From: Loxodes magnus
Lineage: Eukaryota > Ciliophora > Karyorelictea > Loxodida > Loxodidae
Assembly (NCBI GenBank): GCA_946699065.1
Contig: CAMPDV010000124.1
Location: 310,001 to 374,000, forward strand
Length of the DNA: 64,000 nt
Reading direction: 5' to 3'
Shown here: positions 50,181 to 63,500 of the stretch, piece by piece
Numbering within the stretch: position 1 is the first letter of the stretch
Layout of the letters: each line of letters opens with the position of its first letter
Notes under the pieces: model-generated
The model's database searches: none
Told to the model about the DNA's origin: nothing
What the model saw: only the letters and a program-made list of their open reading frames with translations
Made by a program: the position numbers and the translations under genes

Positions 50181-51180
50181 TACATAAGCAAAAGAAGAGT
50201 AGAGTAATATATTAAAGTAATTTAAACATTTTAACTAATTTTAAGCTCTAGTTAATATAGTAAGAAAGATAAGCATTCTAATAACTATTATTTAACTTTA
50301 AGCCATTAAATAAACTAATAAAGTATTATATTTTTATTAAGAACTAAAGAAATAATAAGGCTAATAACTAATAATATTAGAGGATTATTTTTAGTTTAAC
50401 TTTTTAAATTTAATCTTCTTTATTTAATTTAGTTTATTTATCTCTTATTTTCTTAAGGAAACTTAATAACAAAGATATCATTATAGCTATTACAATTTGT
50501 TTATCTTAAAAAGCTTTATTTGTATTATATACATGAATAAGAAGGAAAAATTAAATTAGTAGTTGGTTGATATCTTTAGCTAAAATTTAAAATAGCAGAT
50601 TATAAGTAATTCAGAAAGTCACATGATTAAGTATAAGAAAAATACCTTTAAGAAATAGAAAAAATTCCATGCTCTATATTAAAAATTAACTAAGAACCTA
50701 TTTAATTGTATGTTAGAAGATCTAGGTAATTAAAAACTAGCTGATTGTAGTACTGAGTATGGAAATTAGAAAGTAGAATCTTTATCTGTCTTTGATTAAA
50801 TACAAAACAAAAAATCAGATCTCTAAGACAAAAATAGTAGGAATTGAATATATTCATTCCACAAATTACCAACTTGATGCAGATATTTGGTTAGATAGCT
50901 CTTAATCGAGCATAAACATCGATATTAGAAAAATACCTTGATAACGAATGGAGATAAGATGAAAAATAATAATAGAACATTAATAATTTAGCTAAAGTAT
51001 TAGCAGAAGATATTTCTACTAAATTAAATTATTCCAAAATTTTATTTTAGTAATTCATGAAGTTATTAAACTAATATCCACACATTAAAAACTGAAAGAA
51101 TAATGTAAATTTAAGATAAAACGGATATTTGATATTACCAAGGAATAATTTAAGAACTATTAGATGAAATAAGAAAAAGA
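50180..51180 (+). pseudogene. Decayed RNF213-like C-terminal fragment
   Basis: This is closest to 34.9-36.2 kb: 50,390-51,050 matches 35,170-35,860 almost line by line, with the same frame-breaking features, and 50,220-50,340 matches 42,340-42,420. It is therefore a duplicate of an already decayed fragment, made after decay began. Similarity to the 34.9-36.2 kb copy fades soon after 51,050. Confidence 0.75.
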
Positions 51181-53059
51181 GTTTAAAAGTAAGTTTTAAG
51201 CATTATTACTTATGATATTAATCTTAATAGTAAACTTTATTCTTTTATTTTTCTTTATTATTAAGAACTCTTTTTATCTCTATTATTCAATTAAATAAAT
51301 TAAATAATTATATTATAGAGTCTTTCAAAAATTGCTATTATAATCCTTTCTTAATTCTATAACTCTTTTAGTATTTATAATTTAGTTATTATTGAAATGT
51401 ATATTTTTAGAATTATAGTATTTAAATCCTTCTTTTATTCTATGCACTCTTTATCTTTTTACTTCTATTACCTTGTTATAAGGGAACATTATAAAACTTA
51501 AGTCTAAAATTAATTAAGGAACTTACTTTTCTAATTTTTTCATATTAAATATGATATTATATTATTATTTTCTTTGTTAAAATTAATTCTTAGTTTTAGA
51601 AATATCAAATAGAATGCTTTTAAAGGTATTTGTATTTTTTATAATAATAATAAAATATAAGAGTTTCAATATTTAGTAATATTATGACGTATGCTTAATT
51701 ATTTGGAGTAATCATGTAGATCAGCTAAAAATAAAAGTTTATGTTCATCAAATTTCTTAGTCTCAATCATTTTGTCTTATAACCCATTCATAAATTTCTT
51801 CATCGTATCTCTCTTCATCTAATGGATTTATTTATCTTTAAAGATTTTCAATCTTTAGTTGCCTCATAAACAATTACTTGCAAAAATTTTAATAAATTTA
51901 TCAATTTAAAGAATTTAATTTTTAGTATAATTTTTGTTAGAGTACTTTTAGTCATTAGATACATTTAAAAATAATAATAAAATAAGAAAATATAAAAATA
52001 TAAAAGATACATATCTATAACTAATTATTTCTGTATATTATTATTTATAAATTAAAAACTTTAAATCTAAATTATTACTTTATTTAAGCTTTTTATTTAA
52101 CTTTAAATTTTTATTAGATGCTATATCATAATTAATACTAATCAAGATTTTTATTATTTATACTTAAATTAAAATAATTCATCATTAAGTTTTCAATTAT
52201 AAAATCTTTTTGAAGTTAATAAATTATTCAATCTTAGAAAACTAAAATTTCTTATTTAAGAATATTAAATATTTAGAATTAAAGTTTTGTTTATATATAG
52301 GATATTTAAGATTATAAGGCAATATAAAGCATCTATAATTTAATTTATTACTTTAAATTCAGATTAAAGTAATCTTCTTGATAAATTAAAGAGTAAATTA
52401 AATTTAGCTTTTTTAATAAACTAATAAATGATTATACTTTATAATTTTCACAGTTCCTTTAGTTATAATTAATTATTTTAACTTCCTTGCTAGTTATTAA
52501 TATATTTTGATAAAAGACTTAAAAATGTTTCTTTATAATAAAATAAATAATATCTATAATTTTTAATGAAAATCAAGTCTTAATTATAAAAAAAGAAAAC
52601 ATTTTTATTTTTTAGTTTGTTATTAATATTTCAAATAAAGATTCTGATTATTAAGTTTAATACTATCGAAAAAGGAAGATATACCTATTTGTGTTAATTT
52701 AAAGTAAAAAGGAATAAATTAGATAAAAGTGATTTAATATCTTATTAAAGAAATAAATATTTGTTATTTTTAAAGAGATAAGCAATTTAAACTAATCTTA
52801 ATAAATTAAAAAGTTACTTTGAAAATATTTATTAGATAATTAATAAAATAAATCTTAATAACTAAAGGATAAAATTATTTAGGTTTAATTCATTGAATGA
52901 GTAAACTTTAGTAAACATTGCTGCAAGATATTAAAAAGCATTAAGATTGATGGAATTTTTTGACTTTTTTAATAAAAAAACACTGATTTATAAGATATTA
53001 AAATTTTAAATTGCTTACATTTTTTCAAGTTCATTAGATTTTAACTTTTAGAATGCAAA
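51181..53059. other. Mostly no gene; one short minus-strand coding-like segment
   Basis: Minus-strand 51,930 to 51,690 contains a frame with mixed composition (DTMKKFMNGLQDKMIETKKF, then DEHKLLFLADLHDYSK) that stands out from the surrounding A/T-rich DNA. I do not recognise the family, see no clear start, and cannot exclude that it is a pseudogene scrap. The remainder of the interval shows nothing I can name. Confidence 0.3.
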
Positions 53060-53880
53060 AAACCTTATGAATTTTCCGATTTTTACGATAAAATGATGCT
53101 TCATTACTGGTTTATTCCTTATTCTATGAATTATAATCATAAATTCGTTGTTTTAAAAATCATAATTATTTCCTCAATTTAGTTAACCTTGTTAGAATCG
53201 AGTTTCCAACGCTTAAAAATTAATTCGGAAAATTTTTTACGGACATCTTTCGGGGTTTGTTTCTTTTTTCCTTAATTTAACGTTTAGAGCAAGTACTTTG
53301 AATAAAGTTTATTTCTCAAGATATTTTCTAGAAGTTGTTTCAACTCTATAGAATATATTTCCTATTATTTGATATATATGATTTTACTAAAATATCTCAG
53401 AAACCATTCATTATAAAGTATCTACTTGGCTTGTATCCCTTTATTTAGATTCTTTCTTAATAAAAGAAAATCCGAAATCAGAAGTTATGGCTCATTTTCA
53501 TTGCTCATAATTATATTCTTATTTTTTAAATCTCCATTGATGATGTTTTTACTATGAAGATACTAAAAGTCTTAAGCGATATCAAAGACAATTTAATATC
53601 TTTTTAATCATTTAGCATCCTTGTTATTTTATAAAAAGTCAATAGAGAGCATTTACTGAGTTCTAGTATCAAGCAATAGGGTTAAAGAAATATTCCATAA
53701 AGATTGATTATATTTTCATGACTCATTTATGTTTCTTTCTGAAATTCTTCTTTTACTTCTTTACTTAATCTTTAATTATAAATATTTTATTACTACTTCT
53801 TTTTAGCTTCTTTTCCCCTTTTGTTTCCTAACCAAGTTTTTCTTATTAGATAAATCTTGATTTGCAACTTCTTAAATATT
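53060..53880 (-). pseudogene. Broken protein kinase (TKL-like) with NGD in place of HRD
   Basis: Minus-strand pieces in kinase order: EEFQKETQMSHENIINLYGIF (alphaC-beta4, about 53,700-53,760), then after a frame change FQYLHSKNIINGDLKNKNIIM (catalytic loop, about 53,520-53,580), then after another change ITSDFGFSFIKK (about 53,460-53,490) and LQWMVSEIF (about 53,400), the last with UGA at the Trp of the APE-motif region. The HRD motif reads NGD and APE reads VSE, so even before the frameshifts the enzyme was atypical. It is diverged from the TPR-kinase pair, so it is a different kinase family member. Confidence 0.62.
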
Positions 53881-56800
53881 TAAAAATTCTGATAGCGATT
53901 CTTGTGATTTATTATACTGATCCTTTATTTCTACTTTATTTTATAACTTTATATTACTTACAATTTTTAAAGATAAATTTTTCTGATCATTTTATTAGCA
54001 ATTTTCGCAGTAAAAAAAGCTTTATCATCTATTATACTTCCACATGCTCCTTTTTAATTTTTTGGTGATCTTTTTTAGTAAAATTTATTTTCATGAAATT
54101 CTTTCGTGGGTTTTCTACAAAATTATCTTACTTCTTATAAGTAGTTCTATTTATTTTTCTAAATATAGATTTTAAATTATATCCTTGTTAAACATAATAT
54201 AAATTTTACAAAATTTTGTTTTTCAAAGTTTTTATGATGATATTTTAAGTTAAGTTACTCGTTTTAAAATTTAAAATATTCTGAAGAAGACATATCCTAC
54301 AAATTTATATTTTTTAATTATTTTAAATAACTTTTAACTTTTATGTATAATTTAATAGCTTTTATGTGTTATAATAGATTTTTTGTATAAAGATTTTATT
54401 GTTAAATTTAATAATTTCATTTTACTTAAACGTAAAAGAATTCTGTAGATATAAAATTTAATCTAAAGCTTGATTAGTTCTAGATATCAATGTTCTTTCA
54501 TCTATTTAGCTGCTTTTATTTTTACTAAAGCAAAGAAATAACTAAAAGATTATCTTTAAATTAAAAATTTTATAATTTTAATTAAATGCTCTATTGACTT
54601 TCTAGTTTAAGTTTGGTACTTATTTATTTTATTTACCTTATAACTTATAGATTTGATTATAAACATCCATTAGATACAAATTTTAATTACTATATCGTTT
54701 CAATTTTTTATTTTATTCTCTAAATTATGAAAATTAAGTTAAAATAATCATTTTTAAGATTTAACTTCTTGTGATATTCTTATTCTAGAAATATAAGGTA
54801 AAAAATATTTAGGACTAAGATGCATGCTGAACTATGATAGAGAATACTAACTTTAATTATCTCATTGAAGTAACTTTTTATTCTTAAAACAAAAACCCTT
54901 AGTACTTAATAATATCTTTTTAAGACTTTCACTTGATTTATAACTAAAAGAATGATAACTAATATATTTGAAATAATCTTAAAATAATAAAGCTTCTCAT
55001 TAATAGTAAAAGTTTTAAATTTTTAGTTTTATTTTTGTAAGAATATGAATAAAATGCATTTGTTTCGTGAAATTCTTAGAAGAGTATGCTATTATTAAGA
55101 TTTATTCAAGTTATCAAATAAAAAAAATCTGAAATCTTAAATTTAAGTTAAAGTACTCTTATCCCATACTAAAATGATTTAATATTTTATAGTTCTTCTA
55201 ATAGATAAATAGCTTATTTTAATTTTTCTTTTATTCGATTACTAGAAACTTAATTCTAACAAAAATGTAATTTTTTCTTTCGCTGATACAAGTTAAATTT
55301 TTAAATTATGTTTGATTTATTATAAAATTAGATTTATTATTTATAACATACATTATATTGAAAATTTTTTATTAAACGGGAAAATAAGATAGAAAGTCAC
55401 CAAAAATGCTAATATTTTTATATCTATATTAGAAAAGTTAGCAAATTGAATAAGCTATTAAGTTAAATCTAAAATTAAGTTATGCTGAAGAATATATTTT
55501 TAAAGTATTAGACCCTAATCATTTAAATAATTAGCTAGATTTAGATTCTTATTCGGTAAACTTTTCTAAGAATTGTTTTACCTTTCATTTAAAAAAGTAT
55601 TTAAGATAGTGATTCATAGAATTAAAAAACCTTTTTTATGTAAATAATAATTATTTTTTACCTATATTGACTTTAAAAAAGATGGGAAGCAATTTCTCTA
55701 TCTTTTCCTTTTTAAAAAGTATTTATTTTATAATAAATTTAAATATAAGTATTCAAATTTTTAATTTATTAAGTTGGTGTAAATAATTAGAAGTAATTGG
55801 TCTCTAACAAGCAACTAAGTCTTTAATACCGAAGTAAATTAATTTAAATAAAGATAATTTACTTAGCAGACAAATAATAAGGATTATTAACTGGAAGAGG
55901 AACTATATCTAAGATCTAAAATTTAGTATTATAAATTAATTTGACAAATCTAATTCAGATTATACAATAAACTAATTATTCAAGCTATTTACTAGTTAGT
56001 ATAATTATATAGTATAAAGACCTTTTCTGTTGACTTAGCAATAGTTCAAATCTTAATTTATTATTTTAGACATTTAATAATCTTTTAAAATTAAAGGTTA
56101 ATAACTAAGGCTAAAATAGTAGTAATAGTAAATAATAAAGATAATCTTTCTACTTTCTCATTATTTAAAGAAGAAAGTAAAATTAAACTTAATAAATCTT
56201 TATGGAATAATAGATGCATATTGCTATAATTAAATAAGATGTAGATTAATATTTGCACTTATTACTTATATTAGTCATAAATAATAACCATAAAAAACTT
56301 AACTAACTATAAAATCACATTTTGATAACTTTCACTATATTATCTGATAAACAAAACATTTTATTGGTTTTATAGTGAGAGCAAGAAAAAATCTTAAAGA
56401 TGACAGTTAAAGATTGGTAAAAGGAAATTAAAGACACAAATATTTTATAATTAGTATACACAAGGAAGCTTACATCTAATGAAGGTAGTTGATTTTAGAT
56501 TTAACTAGAGGACTTTATTATTTTAATGCTTGGAATTAAGACTAATAAATTAAATTAAAGAGTTTGAAAGAAATTTAACTAAACCATAGTAATATTCTTC
56601 ATTATTCTTTGTGATCTAGCGATTGATATATAGCAGCAATTAAATTTGACCCTTACTATTTATTTTACTATTAAATAGATTAATATTTGCAGATCTAGGA
56701 TTGATATAAGAAAAAATAAGAAGCTTTAATATTTAATAATATCTTAATAAATCCTACATCTATCATCCAATTTATAGGGAATTTTCTCTAATAGACTAAA

Positions 56801-59800
56801 GAAAAAAGGGAATAAGATAAAGTTATTAAACATAATTATAAATGCATACTAGATATATGCGATTGCTCAATACAGCTAAAGGCTTTCTTTAAGATATCTT
56901 AGTTAAACAAGGCAGAAATTGTTTTTTTAAAATTCATATGTGTTAAGTCGAATGCAGGTACTTGCTTAGATAAAGAATAAAATGAGAAATTTAGAAAGAA
57001 TAAGGAAACATAATTATAATATGATATCATGATATAATAATATCTTAATATCTTAATATTAGTAAAGCAGATCTTAGAGCTTTTAATGTAATTTAAATTT
57101 ATTCTAATTATACCTATTTCTACTCTATGCTTAAATGTTTAAGAATCTTGGTATTATTTATTATAAAATATCTTCATTATATTTAAAATCCAAAATTAAA
57201 AGAATCTAGAACATTTAGCAAAAGTTACTTATTACAAGTTTAAATAAGAAGGATTTAACTAAAGTTTTTGGTATTTATAAATAAACTTAAACAAAAAGAT
57301 TAAACCAAAATTAATTGATAAAATAGCAAAAGCCTATCTATTTTTTTGAGATCAAACTGGATGGCAAGTGAAGGGAAAGGCACTATTGAATAAAAGTATT
57401 AATAACATTTTAAAAACTTAAAGTTATAAAAGCAAGATAGGAAGTAACTTCACAGAAATTTCAAATAAAAAATAAAGGAAACTTAAAATTAATTTTATTA
57501 AGTTTAGTAAATTGTTTAACTATAAATGATTTGAAAAATAGATAGAAGAGAGCTTTAATCAAATCGCTAAAGTAAATTTTCAGTCTAAAATAAATTCTAA
57601 AATTGCGAAAAATTAATAGGTAAATATATTTTAAAATTTTGAGTTATAGATTAACTTTAGTATGCATGAAGCAAATTAATAAATCTCATAAATTGCTAAG
57701 CAGTATTTAAATAGATTTTCAATTGAAAGATCTTCATTAAATGTATATAGTAAGCTCTAAATCAAAAAATCTTAAGTTTATATAATTTAAAATTGTTCTA
57801 AAATCTAAGTACTTAAATAATACCATTAGTTTAAATTAAAGATCTCATTATATAATTAAGTAGCTTAGTAGTCTCTTAGTAGATATTAAAGGGTCTACAA
57901 TCTTATTTAACTTAAATCACCTTACGAAGTAATTTTCTATAGTTAGGGAATATTTTAGTTATTAATAAATTATACTTATGATTTTACTATCTTTCATTGC
58001 TATCTTAATCTAATAAACATAATAAGATAAGAGTTATTAACTAAATATTAGTTTGTTCTCTATAATTAAGCTAAACTCATAACTAATAAATTATAGATTA
58101 TATCATAAGAATAAAGCATCGATATCTCCTCTTTTATAAAATAAGTTAAGGTCTATGCAATCTATGATAAGATCTAGTAGTTACTCAGTTTAAATTCTAC
58201 TAAATATAATTAAGATAGTGAAGAGGATAGACAAGTAAGCTTTATATATAATATAAAAGGATTTTCTACAAAGGAATATTATCAACAATATAGATCTAAT
58301 AGTATAAGAAGCTATTACAGAATAAAGCTTAATAAAGCAAGATAAGATAATATAAGGAATTTAAAAAAGAAAAATAAGTATAACAAATTTATTATTAGGA
58401 CATCATTTATAATATAGTCAAGCCTTACTAGAACCTTATAAAGGATTAAATAATCTGCTTTAAAGTGATTATTAGTGGTAGTTATTAGCTAAGAACTGTA
58501 AGATAGACAGGAAAAGGCATATTTATAAAATTGAAAGTATATTCAAAGAATATAATATCAAATATCTAAAATATCTTTAGCCAAAGACAGTTTTATAATA
58601 TGCAGAAGTATAACTTTGAACTTAAGAAATAATATTTATAAATAATATCTTTTAGGGTGTATTACAATAATTCTATTTAAGATTCTATTTTTATTTTAAA
58701 TTTAACTAACATATTATAGATAGTTGTTCTATATGCTTTTTGCTAGAGTTAAATGAAGGTTTTATACTTTGCGTAATTATTTGGATTTATATTTATATAA
58801 CTTAGAGTTATCCAGTTTATAGATAAAGCTTCATTTTATTGCTATAGTGTTTAGCGTAGTATAAGAGAGATCTGATATTTTAATTTTAATTTGGCTTTCT
58901 AAACTCTATTTATAATGCTGTTCACTATTATTTATTAAGGAAAGCTTTTATATTTTATATTATAAAACTGAAGATCTATTAAATAAGACATAATAGGTAG
59001 GTTAGACAAAGATAGGAAACCAGATTAAGTTATTAGTTCATTTGAAATGCATTTAAATGTAAAAGAATCAAAAATAACTTTAAGAAACTACTAATATGAT
59101 ATTGTAGGCTTTCCTTAGAATAATAATATGCAGATAAAGATAATTTTGCTAGTATATTAAGAGCTTTATTTGAACATAAGGAATTAAAAGAATAACATTG
59201 CTTGATTAAGCTTTTAGACAGAAATATAAATTTAGTAATCATTTCTATGATAATTTTACAATCATTTAAAGCCACTTAAAGTTTTCTAACTAGAAATAAA
59301 TTACCTTATCTTACAAATTCAGATGCTTTTTATCTTATTTTAAGTAAAGCAGTTTGATGGGCTCTATTCCAATTATGTTAATATAGTTTCAGTAATAATA
59401 TTACATAAAATAGTAGTTAAGTTCTCTTCTACTTATATTGTTTAAAGTATTTTTGTAATCAGCTCGTCAGATATTTTTAGATATTCTAATTATAAACTCT
59501 TGAGTCAGTTTAGTGTTCTATTAATAAGAGTTAATCTTCGAACTAATTAAATAATTTGTAATCCTTAATATAAAAGTTATATAAAGCAGTCTTAAATTCC
59601 ATTGCTTTGGTTTAAGATAGAAGTATAGATTTATGTAGCTTCTCTAGATTAACAGATCTACAATTCAAAATTAATGGGGATATATTTTGTTAAAAGAATA
59701 TATCAGTACATGCTTTTGCTGTTTTTGTTTTTGAGCTAGATTTAATATACCTTTTATCAATTTACTCTCTAAGTTATTCTCGTGCAGTGCTTTTTAAAAC

Positions 59801-60544
59801 TTATATTTTTGAAAAAATTGGTTTGCTTTTGACTTTCTTTTCTTAGTTAACGTTAATTCTTATCATTTAGCTTAATTTTTTTGGCGGTAAGATTATCTTT
59901 GCTAACAAAATTTTTAAATTAAGGATAGTCCTTCAGTATTATTAAAACAAAGGCTTATTGTTTAATTATCAAGGTAAATTTCCTTTTTTAAATACTTATG
60001 CCTATCTGTAGTTAGAATCTTTAATTCATTTTTATAATTTTTTTAATTAAAAGTTTTACTCTTTTAAGTTGCTCAAATTATCTAATAGTTTTTTTTTCTA
60101 AATTATGACCTTAGTTTCCAATGTTTTGAAAAAATCTTTATTTAGGGACTTATTCAATATCTCTTGACTTATTTCTAGCTTGATTAGCAATTTATAATTT
60201 TCAAGATATTAATCTTAGGCTTTGAGTTTCAGATTTTATTATCATTCTAATAAAACTCCTATCAAGAATGATTCAATCAAATAATTTTAATCCAATCAAG
60301 TTTTAATTACACCTATAACAATGAATCTTCGCTTCATGTCAATGCTCTTAAAAAATGTAAATCAGAATGTCTACATTTTGACAAATTAAAAGTACTATAT
60401 TGCTAGTATAAAACTATTTCTTGCTTAACTTCTCTGTATTTTCTTATAACTTATGATTCTATTTTACTTAATTGTCGAAGAATTATCTTTTTAGAGTCTT
60501 GCTTGCAATATTTTTCTATTAAAATAACTTCAATAATTTTGCCA
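53881..60544. other. No gene recognised in 6.7 kb
   Basis: One plus-strand frame (position mod 3 = 2) stays free of everything but UGA for kilobases, notably 56.4-58.4 kb. The peptides (Lys/Asn/Ile/Leu/Phe/Gln-rich) look no better than those in the other two frames, and no domain is recognised. No alignable partner was found elsewhere in the window. Decayed coding sequence is possible. Confidence 0.4.
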
Positions 60545-63500
60545 TAGTCTTTATATATTAATATACTTATAGCTTTAACTATCTTTTAATTTAAGTTTAT
60601 TTTATTGCTATTAACCTTTATCTTAATAACCTATTTAGAAGTAAATTAATGAGAAACACATAATTTAAAACTTTTTAATGTTTCAAATTATTTTAATAAT
60701 TATCTATGTTCTACCAAGTTTATCTGGTAGTCTGTATCTCTTCTTGAAATATAATATTAATAAGTTCTTTTTGTTTATATATAAAAAGTCTAAGTATGTA
60801 TATCTTTTATTATTAATTAAGCTTCAGGATATAGATCTTACTATATAAGTTTAAGTTTGCAGATTAATTATCTTAAGTTGCTTCCTACTATCTATAAGGA
60901 GCATTTAAATTAAGATTTTACTATTAATATTTATTTTGATATATTGAGATTAAATTAATTACCTTCAACCTTCATTAAATATCTTATAGCCTCTTAGAGT
61001 TTACTCTTCTTCCTTTTTTTTATATTGTCTATTTAACTATTTTACTATAACTCTTTTATTTTCATACTCAGTTTTTATTTTAAAATTTGGTAAAAGCTTC
61101 TTAATAGAGCTCAAATGTTCTATCTATTACTTATTTAGTTATAAAAAGCTTAATTTTATAGTATAATAGCAGATGCTTGCTATTATACCTTCATTTCTTA
61201 GCAATAATATCATTCATATCTATAGTCACAAGTACTATTGATACCAGATCACTTTAATTCTGTTTTAATGGATTTAATAATTTATCGTTTTATTATCGTT
61301 CTACTTTAGATATAATAAAGCTAAAATTAACCGCTTTTCAATAGATATTTGTAATTTTAATTTATTAATAGTTGGTTTTAGCTTCTAAGTATTCTAAGGA
61401 TAAGTTAATTAGAAAGAAGCATAAGCATTTTTACATAGGCTTAAAAGAGAGTCACTTTATTAAACTGTAAATGCTAAATGAAAGTAACTTGTTTGGAGTA
61501 TTAAAGAAAGGATATAAATGTATACCTAACGATGCTTTGTAATAGAACTGAAAGAATTGATAAAACTTAGTATTTTTATCGTAAGCGAGAATATTCTTTA
61601 GATAATAAACAATAAGAACGAGTAGCTGATAAAATGATATTCAATAATGTGGAAAAGAGATATTCTTTGTAGGAGATATTATTAGATTCTACTACTATAC
61701 ATCTAATAATGCTAATTTAAGGTGTCTAAATATTATAAAAGACACTAATTATCAAGAAATTTTTAAGCTCAAATAAAGAATTTGATTGAAACGAAGTCAG
61801 AAACTAAATAAATGCTTAAGGAGCAATATTCAATGTCTTCAGCTCATTAAAATATAAGTAAGAAATTTGAAATATTAGAATTATTAGCATCATAAACGAT
61901 TAATAGCAAGCTGAAATATGGATTATTTTTTGAATGCATAAAGATTGCTCTAAATTACAAACTGAAGATAAAATAGGTTGATTTCTAAGGAAAGGCCAGA
62001 TAGATTTGTCAAGATAATTAAGCAAATAGATTTCATGTAATGCAATAATAAGCCTAACAAGATGGAACTATAAAAATCCTCAAATTATGGAGTAAGACAA
62101 AGGTTTTGGTAACATACTAAAAAAAGTAGCTTAATTTTTGTATAAACTTAAAACCTTTTTACAAATATATTAATAACTATTAATAATGCTATAATTTAGT
62201 AAGTTCAAACAGTAGTAAAAAGCGTAGTGTTATCTTAATCTCATTTAATAATATCTAGGTTCTTTAACTTTCAAAGTTCTTTAATAATTTAAAATTAACT
62301 AATTTAATTTTAATTTGATGCTTATGATCTTATTTATTAAACTTTATTAATATTGATTTCTTATACAATTAAGCATTAATTATTAAGTGTAAATCTACTT
62401 TATAACTATTATATTATCCTTCATTTAAATTAATCTATTAATTAAGAATATTTGATATTGTAGTTTATTAAGCTAGGCTTAACTTAACTATTTTATATTT
62501 TTAATTTTTATTATATACTTATCTACCCAGCTAAAAGTATTAAGACATGTATTATATTTGTTATTAGTTGTATATCACTTAAATAAAATCTTAAAAATAC
62601 TCCTATAATTTCTCTTTTAGTTTGTCTTTAAATTAAAAATAGATTAATATTATCTATATCTAACTTCTTATATTCTAAGACTTAATTTTAACTATCTTCG
62701 AATTATTTTTTTACTTATTTATATATTATATAGAATAAAACAAGCTTAGGAGCACTTTATTGCTTACCCTTTTTAAGTTAAGATGATTAAATTCTTTATA
62801 AAGTTAGCTTTTATAAAATTACTCTGCAGAAAGTTCCCTAACTTTTAACCATTTTCTTCTATATCATTATCTTTTTATTCAACTTCTCTAGACTTATTGC
62901 GGTTATTATTTTGTATTTTTTGTTTAATTTATGGCTTAGTTTTCATTCATTTGTATCTTTATTCATAATTATATCATTTTTCAATCTTTTTTAATATTCT
63001 AAGCAGTTAGACATAAGCATTTAGTATAAAATTACTAGAATCTATACATTTTATTAGTTCTGCTTATTAGATTTGTATTTTAGCTTCTAAAATTATTAAA
63101 GATCTAATGCTATTATATAGTCAATAATTTCTAAAGCTTTAAAAGCGAGGTTAATTTCTTATCTCCTTATCTAGCCTTTGCTAAATTATTTATTTCTACT
63201 CTTATTTACAATTTTTTAAAGATTATTCTTTTTCTTTCTTTACTAAGAAATTTTCCCTATTAATTCATCATCTCTCTCTGGATTTTCTTACTCCATTTGT
63301 TATTTCAGCTTTCTATTATATATCATTTTTAGCTTTTTATTCCTTCAACTAATAATAATTTTGTTAAAAGTCTTAGATTTACTAGACATAGATATTATTT
63401 ATATTTACAAAATTAGTTCTAGATTTAAAAAGTAATCTAAAACTTCGTATTATTCTTTAGAAAATGAATCTGAGCGTTAAGAGATAAATCTATAGAAATT

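Noticed and set aside
54300..58460. One very long plus-strand frame (4 kb) as a large membrane or unknown protein
   Set aside because: All three frames give similar Lys/Asn/Ile/Leu/Phe-rich peptides here. With only UGA as a possible stop such frames arise by chance, and no domain or paralogue supports it.
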